Assembly: GCA_913058555.1 (NCBI GenBank)
Contig: CAJXRJ010000041.1
Location: 1 to 19,754, forward strand
DNA length: 19,754 nucleotides
Direction: 5' to 3'
Source of the DNA: an uncultured bacterium
GTDB lineage: Bacteria > Planctomycetota > UBA1135 > GCA-002686595
This document shows, piece by piece, positions 1-7,935 of this stretch. The first letter of the stretch is position 1. Every line of letters starts with the position of its first letter. A program made the translations under genes and the position numbers. Below the pieces are notes generated by a model. The model had not been told where the DNA came from and did no database searches. It worked only from the letters and a program-made list of their open reading frames with translations.

Positions 1-105
1 GCCGCGAGGCGTTCGAGGGGCGGCTTTCTGGATAGTTGAATTGTTCAACGGCCTGTTAGGGTGTCCATCGCCGGGCGGGACTGCATCTCACCGGCCGCCA
101 ACCCC
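1..105. other. Upstream leader region of the DUF1549/DUF1553 operon
   Basis: No complete gene fits here. All three forward frames that could carry the tail of a preceding gene are uninformative: two stop within the first 40 bases. A short inverted repeat (GTTGAA, 3-nt loop, TTCAAC) lies at 35-49 and could be an operator half-site pair or chance. An in-frame GTG at 61 could extend the first gene by 15 residues, but the extension would precede a good signal peptide and has no Shine-Dalgarno site. The operon promoter is expected in this stretch or upstream of the window; I could not identify convincing -35/-10 boxes. Confidence 0.3.
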
Positions 106-2745
106 ATGGGAAGAAATCGACTCGACGTCCATCTCCGGCGATGGCTGGTTCCGATCGCATTCGCTCTTTGCGCGTGGTGCTGGCTGCCAGCGTTCGCGGG
201 CCCCACGGATGGCGGCGGGGGCGCGAGTCAAGGGGAAGATCCGTGGTGGGCGTACCGTGCCCTCGAGCGGCCCGCGCTCCCCGCGTCAGCCGTAACCATG
301 GCTGCCGCCGGGGATCATCCGGTGGACCTCCATGTGGAGCAGCGCCGTGCGGCGTCCGATCTGCATGCGGCGGCCGCAGCCGATCCCGAGACCCTTCTCC
401 GGCGGGCCACGGTGGCCCTGACGGGCCTGCCTCCCACCGCAGAGGACCGTGCGGCTTTTGGTGCATCGGTCGCTGAACTCGGCTTCGACGCGGCCTGGGA
501 CGGGCTGCTGGCCGAGCTCCAAGCGAGTCCGCAATACGGCGTCCACGGGGCCCGGGCTTGGCTCGATCTCGTGCGTTATGCGGAGACCAACGGGTACGAG
601 CGCGACAGTCCCAAGGAGGCGATCTGGCGCTACCGCGACTGGGTCGTGGACGCCCTGAACGAGGACCTTCCCTACGACCGCTTCGTCCAGCTCCAGATGG
701 CCGGTGACGAATACGCTGCCTCCATGGGTTCCCGCGAAGAAGCGACCCGGGCCATGCTTGCGACGGGCGTGTATCGCTTGGGCGTCTGGGACGACGAGCC
801 GTCCGACCGGCCCCAGGCGCTGTCCGATGAGCGCGCCGACATCGTGGACACGTTCAGCCAACTGGTGTTCGCCACCACCATGGGCTGCGCCCGCTGTCAC
901 GACCACAAGGCCGACCCCGTCTCGCAGAAGGACTACTTCGCGCTGACCGCGCATTTCCGCGGCGTCCAGGGATACAGGTACGGCGGCACCCGAGCCTTGG
1001 CGGGGAAGGGGGCTCCAGGGGTTTGGACGACGGTGGAACGCGACAAGGCCGTGACCGAAGTCGACGCAAAGATCGCGGCGCTCGTCGCGGCGGCGGCGAA
1101 GGGCTCGAGCGATGCCCCCGCGACTCTCGTGCATGATGCTCGCATGGGCGGAGCGGAGTGGAAGTACTCCATGACCCCGCCGTTGGATGGCTGGGCGACG
1201 CCCGGTTTTGATGCGCGGGATTGGCCCACGGCCAACGGCGGCTTCGGGACGAAGGGCACGCCAGGCGCGTTGATCGGGACCGACTGGAAGACGCCGGACA
1301 TCCTGCTTCGGACGCAGTTTCGGCTCGAGTCGATTCCCCGTGCGCTGCGCGTGAGGCTTCACCACGACGAGGACGTGAAGGTGTTCCTGAATGGCGTTCC
1401 GGTGTTCGAACGCGCGGGCTTTCAGGTGACGTACAAGGACTATCAGCTGGGGCCGGAAGCGCTTCAGGCCTTGGTGGTCGGGCGCAATGTGCTTGCGGTG
1501 CACTGTCATCAGACGGCGGGCGGCCAGTACATCGACGTGGGGCTCGACACGCACCTCGACCTATCCACGGTGGACGGAATCTTGGTGGGGGCGCAGGCGC
1601 TCAGCGAGGGCGATGGCCCGGACGCCCAGCGCTCCCAGGAGCTACTGACCCTCCGCAAGGGCCACCTCGGGCGGCCCGTTGTGGAACCGTTCCCGGCGCA
1701 GGTCGTGTACGAGCGCGGCGGGGAGCCCGAGGCCCAGCACGTGGAGCTGCGGGGGAGCGTCCATGCCCTTGGGGATGTGGTCGCACCCGGCCTTCCTTCG
1801 GCGTGGCGCCGTGGGGCCCGCGCGGGGGCGGCATCCTATTCGATCCCCCCTGTCCCCGAGGGCGCGGCGACCAGCGGTCGCCGCACCGCCCTTGCGGATT
1901 GGGCCTTCGACGGCGGCGCCCATCTCACGGCTCGGGTCCAGGCGAACCGCGTTTGGCAGAAGCTCTTCGGGCGCGGGCTCTGCCGCACGCCCGGGGACTT
2001 TGGCCGCCTCGGGGAGCAGCCGACCCACCCGGTGCTGCTCGACGAACTCGCTTGGCAGCTGATCGATCGTGGATGGTCCGTGAAGTCCCTCGAGGGATGG
2101 ATCATGAAGAGCCGCACTTATCGCATGGCGAGCGCGGGCGATCCCGCGGCGGAATCCATCGACCCGCGCAACAACCTCTATTGGCGCTTCGATCCCCATC
2201 GGTTGACCGCCGAAGAGTTCCGGGACGCGGCCCTCGCCGTGAGCGGCGACCTTGACGAGACCCTCGGTGGGCCATGGGTGTTTCCGCCCCTGGCGCCGGA
2301 GGTCCTGGCGACCTCGTCCCGGCCGAACGCCGCGTGGGGCAAGGCCCAGGGGACCGACGCCGTGCGGCGCAGCCTGTACGTTCACGTGAAGCGCAGCCTG
2401 CGCGAGCCGCTGCTCGCCGCCCTCGATCAACCGGACCCAGACCTCCCGTGCCCTTCCCGGTTCCCGACGAACGTGCCGACCCAGGCACTCCTGACGCTGA
2501 ACGGGACGTTCGCCCAGAGCGTCGCGCTGGCCCTGGCAGAGAGCGTGGGGTCCCAGGGCGACGAAGCCTGGTGCGCAGCCGCGATCGAAAAGGCCCTGGG
2601 CAGGGGGCCGAACGAGGGTGAGGCCGCCCGCGGGGCGGAGCTCATCCGGACCGTGATGGCGGATCACGGGGAGACTTTGGAATCGGCGCGGCGGCTCTTT
2701 GCCCTCGCACTCTTGAACCGCAACGAATTCATGTGGGTGGACTGA
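106..2745 (+). CDS. Secreted DUF1549/DUF1553 planctomycete protein with internal galactose-binding-like domain
   Basis: The product has 879 residues from ATG 106. I chose this start because it opens directly into a classic signal peptide: basic residues (R3, R5, R11, R12), a hydrophobic core at about 13-28, and an A-F-A cleavage site near residue 31. Domains in order are a WAY-RAL lead-in; DUF1549 at about 94-295 with LTGLPPT, a WLDLVRYAETNGYE stretch and the conserved CARCHDHK (C261, C264, H265, a CxxCH-type site); a beta-rich galactose-binding-like insert at about 341-485 (LNGVPVF, then NVLAVHCHQT); and DUF1553 at about 606-875 (ARVQANRVWQKLFGRGL, then PTHPVLLDELA). The family is greatly expanded in planctomycetes, usually next to DUF1501, and its biochemical role is unsettled; an exported redox or polymer-degradation role is often suggested. 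The N-terminal PSCyt1 cytochrome domain common in relatives is missing. The stop codon overlaps the next start (TGATG), so translation is probably coupled. Confidence 0.9.
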   Translation: MGRNRLDVHLRRWLVPIAFALCAWCWLPAFAGPTDGGGGASQGEDPWWAYRALERPALPASAVTMAAAGDHPVDLHVEQRRAASDLHAAAAADPETLLRRATVALTGLPPTAEDRAAFGASVAELGFDAAWDGLLAELQASPQYGVHGARAWLDLVRYAETNGYERDSPKEAIWRYRDWVVDALNEDLPYDRFVQLQMAGDEYAASMGSREEATRAMLATGVYRLGVWDDEPSDRPQALSDERADIVDTFSQLVFATTMGCARCHDHKADPVSQKDYFALTAHFRGVQGYRYGGTRALAGKGAPGVWTTVERDKAVTEVDAKIAALVAAAAKGSSDAPATLVHDARMGGAEWKYSMTPPLDGWATPGFDARDWPTANGGFGTKGTPGALIGTDWKTPDILLRTQFRLESIPRALRVRLHHDEDVKVFLNGVPVFERAGFQVTYKDYQLGPEALQALVVGRNVLAVHCHQTAGGQYIDVGLDTHLDLSTVDGILVGAQALSEGDGPDAQRSQELLTLRKGHLGRPVVEPFPAQVVYERGGEPEAQHVELRGSVHALGDVVAPGLPSAWRRGARAGAASYSIPPVPEGAATSGRRTALADWAFDGGAHLTARVQANRVWQKLFGRGLCRTPGDFGRLGEQPTHPVLLDELAWQLIDRGWSVKSLEGWIMKSRTYRMASAGDPAAESIDPRNNLYWRFDPHRLTAEEFRDAALAVSGDLDETLGGPWVFPPLAPEVLATSSRPNAAWGKAQGTDAVRRSLYVHVKRSLREPLLAALDQPDPDLPCPSRFPTNVPTQALLTLNGTFAQSVALALAESVGSQGDEAWCAAAIEKALGRGPNEGEAARGAELIRTVMADHGETLESARRLFALALLNRNEFMWVD

Positions 2746-4253
2746 TGGCGAATCAACACGATCAAGGTCTGGGGCCGTCGAGCGAACTCCAGGATGGGAA
2801 AGCCTGCCGCCCTTTGGGAGGGGCGCCTTCGGCGTCCGCCCAGCGGTTCATGAGCCGGCGCAAGTTCCTTTGGGACAGCGCCGCCGGCTTTGGCTCGGTG
2901 GCGCTGACCGGGATGCTCGGATCGGAGATGCTCAAGTCCTCTGCCCACGCGGCGCGGCCGGTGACTCCCGCGGCGATGGCCCGGGCGAAGCACGTCATCT
3001 TCCTCTTTATGTACGGCGGCCCGAGCCAGGTCGACACGTTCGACTACAAGCCGGATCTCTACAGGTTGGACGGCAAGACCATTGACGTGCCGACGTTCGG
3101 CCGCCAGGGCAAACGCGGCGGCGGGCGGGTCGTGGGGCCGAAGTGGCGCTTCCGCCAGTATGGGGAATGCGGCAAGTACGTATCCGACCTCTTCCCGCAC
3201 CTGGCGACCCAAGTGGACAAGCTCGCGTTTGTGCACTCCATGTACGCGGAGAGCCCGATCCACGGGTCGGCGCTTCTCAACATGAACTGCGGCCGCATCA
3301 CCTCAGGGCACCCGAGCCTCGGGAGCTGGGTGAACTACGGCCTCGGGTCCATGAACGACGACCTGCCTGGTTACGTCGTGATGCTGGATGAGTCGGGCGG
3401 TCCGATCAGCGGCGCGAAGAACTGGACGAGCGGGTACATGCCGGCGTCCTTGCAGGGCGTGCAGGTGCGCACCGAAGGCACGCCGATCCTGGCGTTGGCG
3501 AGGCCCAAGGGCATGTCCGCGGGGGCCCAACGGGCGCTCCTGGATCACCTCGGTGAGGAGAACGGCGTGCATTCGGCGGCCCGCCGCCAGAACCCCGAAC
3601 TCGAGGCGCGCATTCAGCAGTTCGAACTCGCCTATCGCATGCAGTCGGCGGCCCCCGAGGCCGTGGACCTTGCGGCGGAGCCGGAGGAGACGCGCGCCCT
3701 TTACGGCATCGACCAACCGGAGACGCGGCGGTTCGGTGCCAAGTGCCTGCTCGCGCGGCGCCTTGTGGAGCGCGGTGTGCGCTTCATCCAGGTGTACTCA
3801 GGGGGAGGGCACAACGACGACAACTGGGACGCCCATGGCGACCTGGTGCTCAATCACACTCGCCACGCGGGCCGCACGGATCGACCCATCGCGGGGTTGC
3901 TCGTGGACCTGGAGCGGCGCGGGCTGCTCGACGAGACGCTGGTGGTGTGGGGCGGCGAATTCGGACGTCAGCCCACGGCTGAGTACGACAAGGGCACGGG
4001 CCGCGACCATAACTCCTACGGCTTCACCATGTGGCTCGCCGGCGGCGGCGTGAAGGGTGGCGTGAGCGTGGGGGAGACCGACGAGCTTGGGGCGAAGGCG
4101 GTGCTCGATCCTTTCCATGTGAAGAACCTGCACGCGACGATCCTGCACCTGATGGGGCTCGATCCCAACGGGCTGACGTATCCCTTCGGTGGGCTCGATC
4201 AGAAGCTGGTGGGCGTTGAAGGCGCGGAACCGATTCACCAGGTGATCGCATGA
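2745..4253 (+). CDS. DUF1501 family protein, Tat-exported
   Basis: The product has 502 residues from ATG 2745, which overlaps the previous stop by one base. A GTG four codons upstream (2733) is possible, and so is ATG 2850, which would begin immediately before the twin-arginine motif. SRRKFLWDS at 37-45 followed by a hydrophobic stretch and an AHA cleavage-type site matches a Tat signal, so the protein is probably exported folded, possibly with a cofactor or metal. DUF1501 belongs to the alkaline-phosphatase/sulfatase-like fold group. Visible family motifs are GGPSQVDTFD (91-100), GGGHNDDNWDAHGD (353-366), GGEFGRQP (403-410) and GRDHNSYGF (419-427), whose Asp/His residues are candidate metal ligands. 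DUF1501 genes habitually follow DUF1549/DUF1553 genes in planctomycetes, implying a joint function; the substrate is unknown. The family call is secure and the function is not. Confidence 0.93.
   Translation: MANQHDQGLGPSSELQDGKACRPLGGAPSASAQRFMSRRKFLWDSAAGFGSVALTGMLGSEMLKSSAHAARPVTPAAMARAKHVIFLFMYGGPSQVDTFDYKPDLYRLDGKTIDVPTFGRQGKRGGGRVVGPKWRFRQYGECGKYVSDLFPHLATQVDKLAFVHSMYAESPIHGSALLNMNCGRITSGHPSLGSWVNYGLGSMNDDLPGYVVMLDESGGPISGAKNWTSGYMPASLQGVQVRTEGTPILALARPKGMSAGAQRALLDHLGEENGVHSAARRQNPELEARIQQFELAYRMQSAAPEAVDLAAEPEETRALYGIDQPETRRFGAKCLLARRLVERGVRFIQVYSGGGHNDDNWDAHGDLVLNHTRHAGRTDRPIAGLLVDLERRGLLDETLVVWGGEFGRQPTAEYDKGTGRDHNSYGFTMWLAGGGVKGGVSVGETDELGAKAVLDPFHVKNLHATILHLMGLDPNGLTYPFGGLDQKLVGVEGAEPIHQVIA
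4240..4245 (+). promoter_or_regulatory. Shine-Dalgarno-like site for the cytochrome c/PhoD fusion gene
   Basis: AGGTGA lies 4 nt before ATG 4250, inside the end of the DUF1501 gene. Together with the ATGA overlap (start 4250, stop 4251-4253) it supports reinitiation or coupled translation and fixes the start of the third gene. Confidence 0.5.
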
Positions 4254-7200
4254 GCGGTGGCGCGGTCGGTTGGCTTGGTCATGTTTCGCTGGGGCTCTTC
4301 GGCGTGGGCACCGCCGCCACCACATTCGGCGAAGGGGCCCCCGCTGTCGACGATGCCCTGCACTCGGCGGCGGCGGCCGTGCGGGAGACGTGCTACTCCT
4401 GCCACGGTGCGGACAAGGCCAAGGGCAGCCTGCGCCTCGACGGGGTCGAAGGATGGCTCGGACAGGTGGACCTTGGGAGTCCGGAGGACAGCGAGTTGCT
4501 GTACCGGATGACGCTCCCGGTGGACGATCCCGATGCGATGCCGCCCGAAGGGGAGCGGCTCGACCCGGCGTCGATCGCCGCGATCCAGTCGTGGATCGAG
4601 GCCGGTGCTGATGCGGAGAGTCTCAGGAACGGCCTCGAATACGCGGAGGGCGCGGCGACACGGCGGGCGGCGCGGATGGAAGCGATCCGCCAGGCCACCG
4701 GCGCGCGCATCGAGAACGTGCGCGGGGCCGAAGCGGCACCCGGCGAGCCACCGCCCTTATCGGTCACGTGGAGTCATCGCCGCGCCGTGCCCACGGGGGA
4801 GCGTCTTGCGGCCCTCGCGGACATCGCCGGGGAGGTCCTCGAGCTGGGGCTCGCGGGAACCGAGGTGACCGACGCGGCGCTGGCCTCGTTGCCGGAGCTC
4901 CCGGCGCTCGAGCGGGTCCACCTGGAGCGCACGTCGATATCCGACGCGGGCGTGCGCTCGCTCCTGGAGCGTGCCCCTGGGCTGCGATATCTGAATCTCT
5001 ACGGCACGCTAGTGACCGCGGACGTACGGGAGACCCTTCGTCATGCGGAGCATCTCGGGGAGGCCATACTCTTTGGGACCGCTGCCGAAGTGGGTGGCCT
5101 GCGGGCTCCTTTTTCAGGGGTGCCCGCGCGGGAGCCCCGCCGAATCCTCGCTGCCGACGCGTCGAAGAAGCGCGTGGCTCTCTTTCGGGAAACGGCGATC
5201 GGTCATCCAAAGCTCCTATGGGAGGGGAGGACGAGCGGGCTGCACGATCTACAGTGGCTCGGGGACACGGAGGGCGGTCACGGCCGCGTCCTGTTCCAGG
5301 AGAACTGGACGCGCGTCGTAGAAGTGGACACCGCGTCCGGCGAAGTGCTCTGGAGCTACGACGCCCAAGGACCAACGGACGTGGAGGGGCCCGTGGAAAT
5401 CCACTCCTTCCGCAGGCTCGATGACGGCACCACCATGGTCGCGGAGTCCGGCCGGTCGCGGATCGTCTTCGTGGACACGAAGGGGGAGATCACGGACTCG
5501 TTCCCGCTCCAGGTTTCGAAAGCCGATGCCCATCGGGACACGCGCCTCGTGCGACCGACGCCGTCGGGCACCTTCCTGGTGGCCCACGAAGGCGACGGTG
5601 TGATTCGCGAGTACACGCGCGAAGGGAAGGCCGTCTGGTCCTTCGACGTCCCGCTCTTTGGAAAGCCCCGCGCGGGCGGCCATGGCTTCGATGCCCACGG
5701 CAATCAGGCCTTCGGCGCCATTCGGCTCCGCGGCGGAGACACGCTAATCTCCACGGGGAACGGTCACTCGTTCCTGCGTGTCAATCCAGCGGGTGAGATC
5801 GTCTGGGATCTCACCCAAGACGAACTGGAGGGCGTGCGTTTCGCATGGACGACGTGCGTGCAGGAACTGCGCAATGGCAACCTCATCCTTGGCAACTGCC
5901 ATGGGGGAAAGGGCCAGCCCCAAGCGGTGGAGGTCACGCCGAAGGGGCAGCTCGAGTGGTCTTTCCGGGACTTTGAGCGGTTCGGCAATGGCCTCTCTAA
6001 TCTCGTCGTGATCGAAAGCACGCCGGTGCCCCGCCCCGACGTGGCGGTGATTGGACCCGTGATCGGGACGCTTACGGAGACGAGCGTGCGGCTCTGGGGC
6101 CGGGCCCTCGGGGATCAGGAGGTCGCGATTCCGTACAGCGTGAAGCTCGGCGAGCTCGAGGTGGCTTCGGGCCAGCTCCTGGCGGCGCCGGAGCGGGACT
6201 ACACGGTGGAAGTGCCGGTGGAAGGCCTTCAGCCGGGACGGCTCTACAGCGTGGCGCTCGGTGCTGGCAGCGGGAGCTTCCGGACGCTGGCCCCAGCGGA
6301 GCAGATCACAGGCGCACGCCTCGCGTTTGGATCGTGCGCGAGTCACGATCGCTTTGAATCCCAGCCCATCTGGACCGCGATCCAGAGGATGGAGCCAGAG
6401 GCGCTCGTCCTGTTGGGGGATACGCCCTACATCGACTCGACGAAGCTCGCCCACCAGCGCCAGCGCTACGCCGAGTTCTGGCAGATCCCAGAGCTTCGGC
6501 CCTTGGCCGCGAGCGTGCCGGTCACCAGCACTTGGGACGACCACGACTTCGCCACCAACGATCAGGTGGGGGCCCAGCCCGGGCGCGAGAACTCCCGTCA
6601 GGCGTTCCTCGAGTACCACCCTCAGTCCGACGTGGGCGACGGGAGCCGGGGCGTTTACTCCAAGTTCCGGCGCGGCCCGGTGGAGGTGTTCGTTCTGGAC
6701 ACGCGTTGGTTCGGCGACGAGGAAGCGCTCGGGGAGGACCCAGAGGTGCCTTCGCTGCTCGGGAAGACCCAGCGTGAGTGGCTGATCGACGGGGTAACGG
6801 GGTCCACGGCGGAGATCAAAGTGCTCGCCTGCGGCATGGTCTGGAACGGCGCTGTCCGCCCCGGCAAGCGCGACCATTGGGGCACCTGGTCGGCCGAGCG
6901 AGACGCGATCTTCGCGGCGCTTGGGACAGCCGGCGTCGAGGGTGTTGTGCTCGTGGGCGGAGACATTCATCGCCCGCGGGTCATCCGGCACGTGGGCGCG
7001 GAAGCGGCGCTTGGCTACGCGCCAATCGAGCTGATCTCATCGCCCCTTGCCAATCACCATATCGCCACCGCGGCCGCGCCCCATGAGGGCCTGCTGTGGG
7101 ACGCGAAGGCCAACTTCGTGGCGCTGATCCTGGACGTCACGGGCGCCACAGGCGGCGAACCCGTCAAGGTCGAGGCGACCTTCATCGGGCCGAAGGGGGA

Positions 7201-7261
7201 GACGCTTCACCGCCAGGTGTTCGCGCCAACGGACTTGGCGCGTTCACCCGGAGGGCGTTAG
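4250..7261 (+). CDS. Multidomain cytochrome c / leucine-rich repeat / beta-propeller / PhoD-like phosphoesterase fusion
   Basis: The product has 1003 residues. A hydrophobic N-terminus (about 7-25, without a basic n-region) is probably an export signal. Next comes a PSCyt1-like cytochrome c domain with a CYSCH heme site (C48, C51, H52) and an AMPPEG motif. Residues 195-270 carry leucine-rich repeats of the form LxLxxTxVTDAAL. Residues 297-592 form a propeller-like region with repeated VDTASGEVLWSY, VDTKGEI and EYTREGKAVWSF blades, resembling PQQ-type or arylsulfotransferase-type propellers. Residues 595-1000 match PhoD-type phosphoesterases: a beta-sandwich lead-in, AFGSCASHD, LGDTPYID (D724), TWDDHDF (W762-D763-D764-H765) and GGDIHRP (D905, H907) as metal-binding motifs. 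PhoD enzymes hydrolyse phosphate mono- or diesters with Fe/Ca; the substrate here is unknown. The cytochrome domain type is the one normally fused to DUF1549, which ties this protein to the first gene of the operon. It is far longer than a typical PhoD (about 450-580 residues). Confidence 0.85.
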   Translation: MSGGAVGWLGHVSLGLFGVGTAATTFGEGAPAVDDALHSAAAAVRETCYSCHGADKAKGSLRLDGVEGWLGQVDLGSPEDSELLYRMTLPVDDPDAMPPEGERLDPASIAAIQSWIEAGADAESLRNGLEYAEGAATRRAARMEAIRQATGARIENVRGAEAAPGEPPPLSVTWSHRRAVPTGERLAALADIAGEVLELGLAGTEVTDAALASLPELPALERVHLERTSISDAGVRSLLERAPGLRYLNLYGTLVTADVRETLRHAEHLGEAILFGTAAEVGGLRAPFSGVPAREPRRILAADASKKRVALFRETAIGHPKLLWEGRTSGLHDLQWLGDTEGGHGRVLFQENWTRVVEVDTASGEVLWSYDAQGPTDVEGPVEIHSFRRLDDGTTMVAESGRSRIVFVDTKGEITDSFPLQVSKADAHRDTRLVRPTPSGTFLVAHEGDGVIREYTREGKAVWSFDVPLFGKPRAGGHGFDAHGNQAFGAIRLRGGDTLISTGNGHSFLRVNPAGEIVWDLTQDELEGVRFAWTTCVQELRNGNLILGNCHGGKGQPQAVEVTPKGQLEWSFRDFERFGNGLSNLVVIESTPVPRPDVAVIGPVIGTLTETSVRLWGRALGDQEVAIPYSVKLGELEVASGQLLAAPERDYTVEVPVEGLQPGRLYSVALGAGSGSFRTLAPAEQITGARLAFGSCASHDRFESQPIWTAIQRMEPEALVLLGDTPYIDSTKLAHQRQRYAEFWQIPELRPLAASVPVTSTWDDHDFATNDQVGAQPGRENSRQAFLEYHPQSDVGDGSRGVYSKFRRGPVEVFVLDTRWFGDEEALGEDPEVPSLLGKTQREWLIDGVTGSTAEIKVLACGMVWNGAVRPGKRDHWGTWSAERDAIFAALGTAGVEGVVLVGGDIHRPRVIRHVGAEAALGYAPIELISSPLANHHIATAAAPHEGLLWDAKANFVALILDVTGATGGEPVKVEATFIGPKGETLHRQVFAPTDLARSPGGR

Positions 7262-7274
7262 CACCGGCGGTCCC

Positions 7275-7727
7275 TCAGGCGCTGAACTGGCGCAGGTGGT
7301 GGTCGAGGTGCTTGGACATCAGCCGGTTCCACTGGTCCGGTGACATCTTGCCGAAGAAGGGGTGGGGGCCGTCTGGCATGCCGGACGGGCCCTTGGCGCT
7401 GAAAGCCTTGACCGCTTCGATCAGGGCGGCCTTTTCATTTTCCACGTCGCCAGGGCTCGCGGCGATCATGGCGGGATCGGTGGGGCTGTTCTGGCTGAAC
7501 GGCTCGAGGCTATCCAGCATTTTGCCTTTCACCGTCCAAGCGAGGAGCTTGCCGATGAGCTTCTGCTTGAAGACGTGTTGGCCGAGGCCGGTTTCCACCG
7601 CCAGGCGACAGTGGGCCAGCATTCCTGGGGCGTCCAGCTTGCCCCATTGCCTCTCGGAGTCGGCCGAGACCGATTGAATGCGCTCGATGAGGCGCGCGCT
7701 TCCTGATTCGTCGAAGAGCATGTCCAT
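7275..7727 (-). CDS. DUF1569 (DinB-like) family protein
   Basis: The product has 150 residues from ATG 7727 (MDMLFDES); an ATG two codons later is equally possible. The frame stays open upstream, but 150 residues matches the family's usual size and the upstream part is low in family similarity. Family hallmarks are WGKLDAPGMLAHC in the first third and the C-terminal HPFFGKMSPDQW followed by KHLDHHLRQF. DUF1569 is a four-helix-bundle relative of DinB/YfiT metalloenzymes; the His residues of LAHC and KHLDHH are likely metal ligands. The fold is probably a cytoplasmic thiol- or metal-dependent transferase, but no substrate is known. It converges on the phosphoesterase gene with a 13-nt gap, and its start region faces the divergent glycosyltransferase gene. 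Confidence 0.85.
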   Translation of the reverse strand: MDMLFDESGSARLIERIQSVSADSERQWGKLDAPGMLAHCRLAVETGLGQHVFKQKLIGKLLAWTVKGKMLDSLEPFSQNSPTDPAMIAASPGDVENEKAALIEAVKAFSAKGPSGMPDGPHPFFGKMSPDQWNRLMSKHLDHHLRQFSA

Positions 7728-7736
7728 GGGGCCGAG

Positions 7737-7761
7737 GCTATCGCATCTCACGCGAGATAGC
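7737..7761. promoter_or_regulatory. Inverted repeat in the leader of the DUF1569 gene
   Basis: GCTATC (7737-7742) and GATAGC (7756-7761) are perfect inverted copies separated by 13 nt. A second, overlapping inverted repeat (ATCTC, 4-nt ACGC loop, GAGAT) sits inside. The element ends 10 nt upstream of the DUF1569 start codon, where a ribosome site would be, within the divergent promoter region 7728-7935. It could be an operator or an RNA hairpin; both are inference. Confidence 0.3.
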
Positions 7762-7935
7762 GGCTCGAAGAGGGTCACCTCTGTGGGGGCCTTCCCTCGA
7801 AACCCATGGGGCCCTCCCCGGGCGTCCCCGAATGCCTGTGGAGCCGTTAAGCTACGGGGCCGCCGTTCTCGTGAATCGAAGGCGGAGGAAGAGCCCCCAG
7901 CGCGCCTGCCAGCGTCCCTTGTCCTCCCAAGCTCC

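Noticed and set aside
286..1554. Long open frame (about 420 codons) on the minus strand opposite the DUF1549/DUF1553 gene
   Set aside because: It is an antisense shadow produced by high GC content. The translation is Arg/His/Pro-rich with no domain, while the plus strand encodes a recognisable family.
5744..6991. Open frame of about 415 codons on the minus strand opposite the PhoD fusion
   Set aside because: It is a shadow of the PhoD-containing gene, with no signal, membrane or domain features.
7251..7276. GAGGG...CCCTC hairpin between the convergent phosphoesterase and DUF1569 genes as a bidirectional terminator
   Set aside because: It has only five pairs with a 16-nt loop, lies partly inside both coding ends, and lacks T-tracts.
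7678..7935. N-terminal extension of the glycosyltransferase by 86 codons
   Set aside because: The extension overlaps the divergent DUF1569 coding region, is basic and low-complexity, and precedes a normal first membrane helix starting at 7936.
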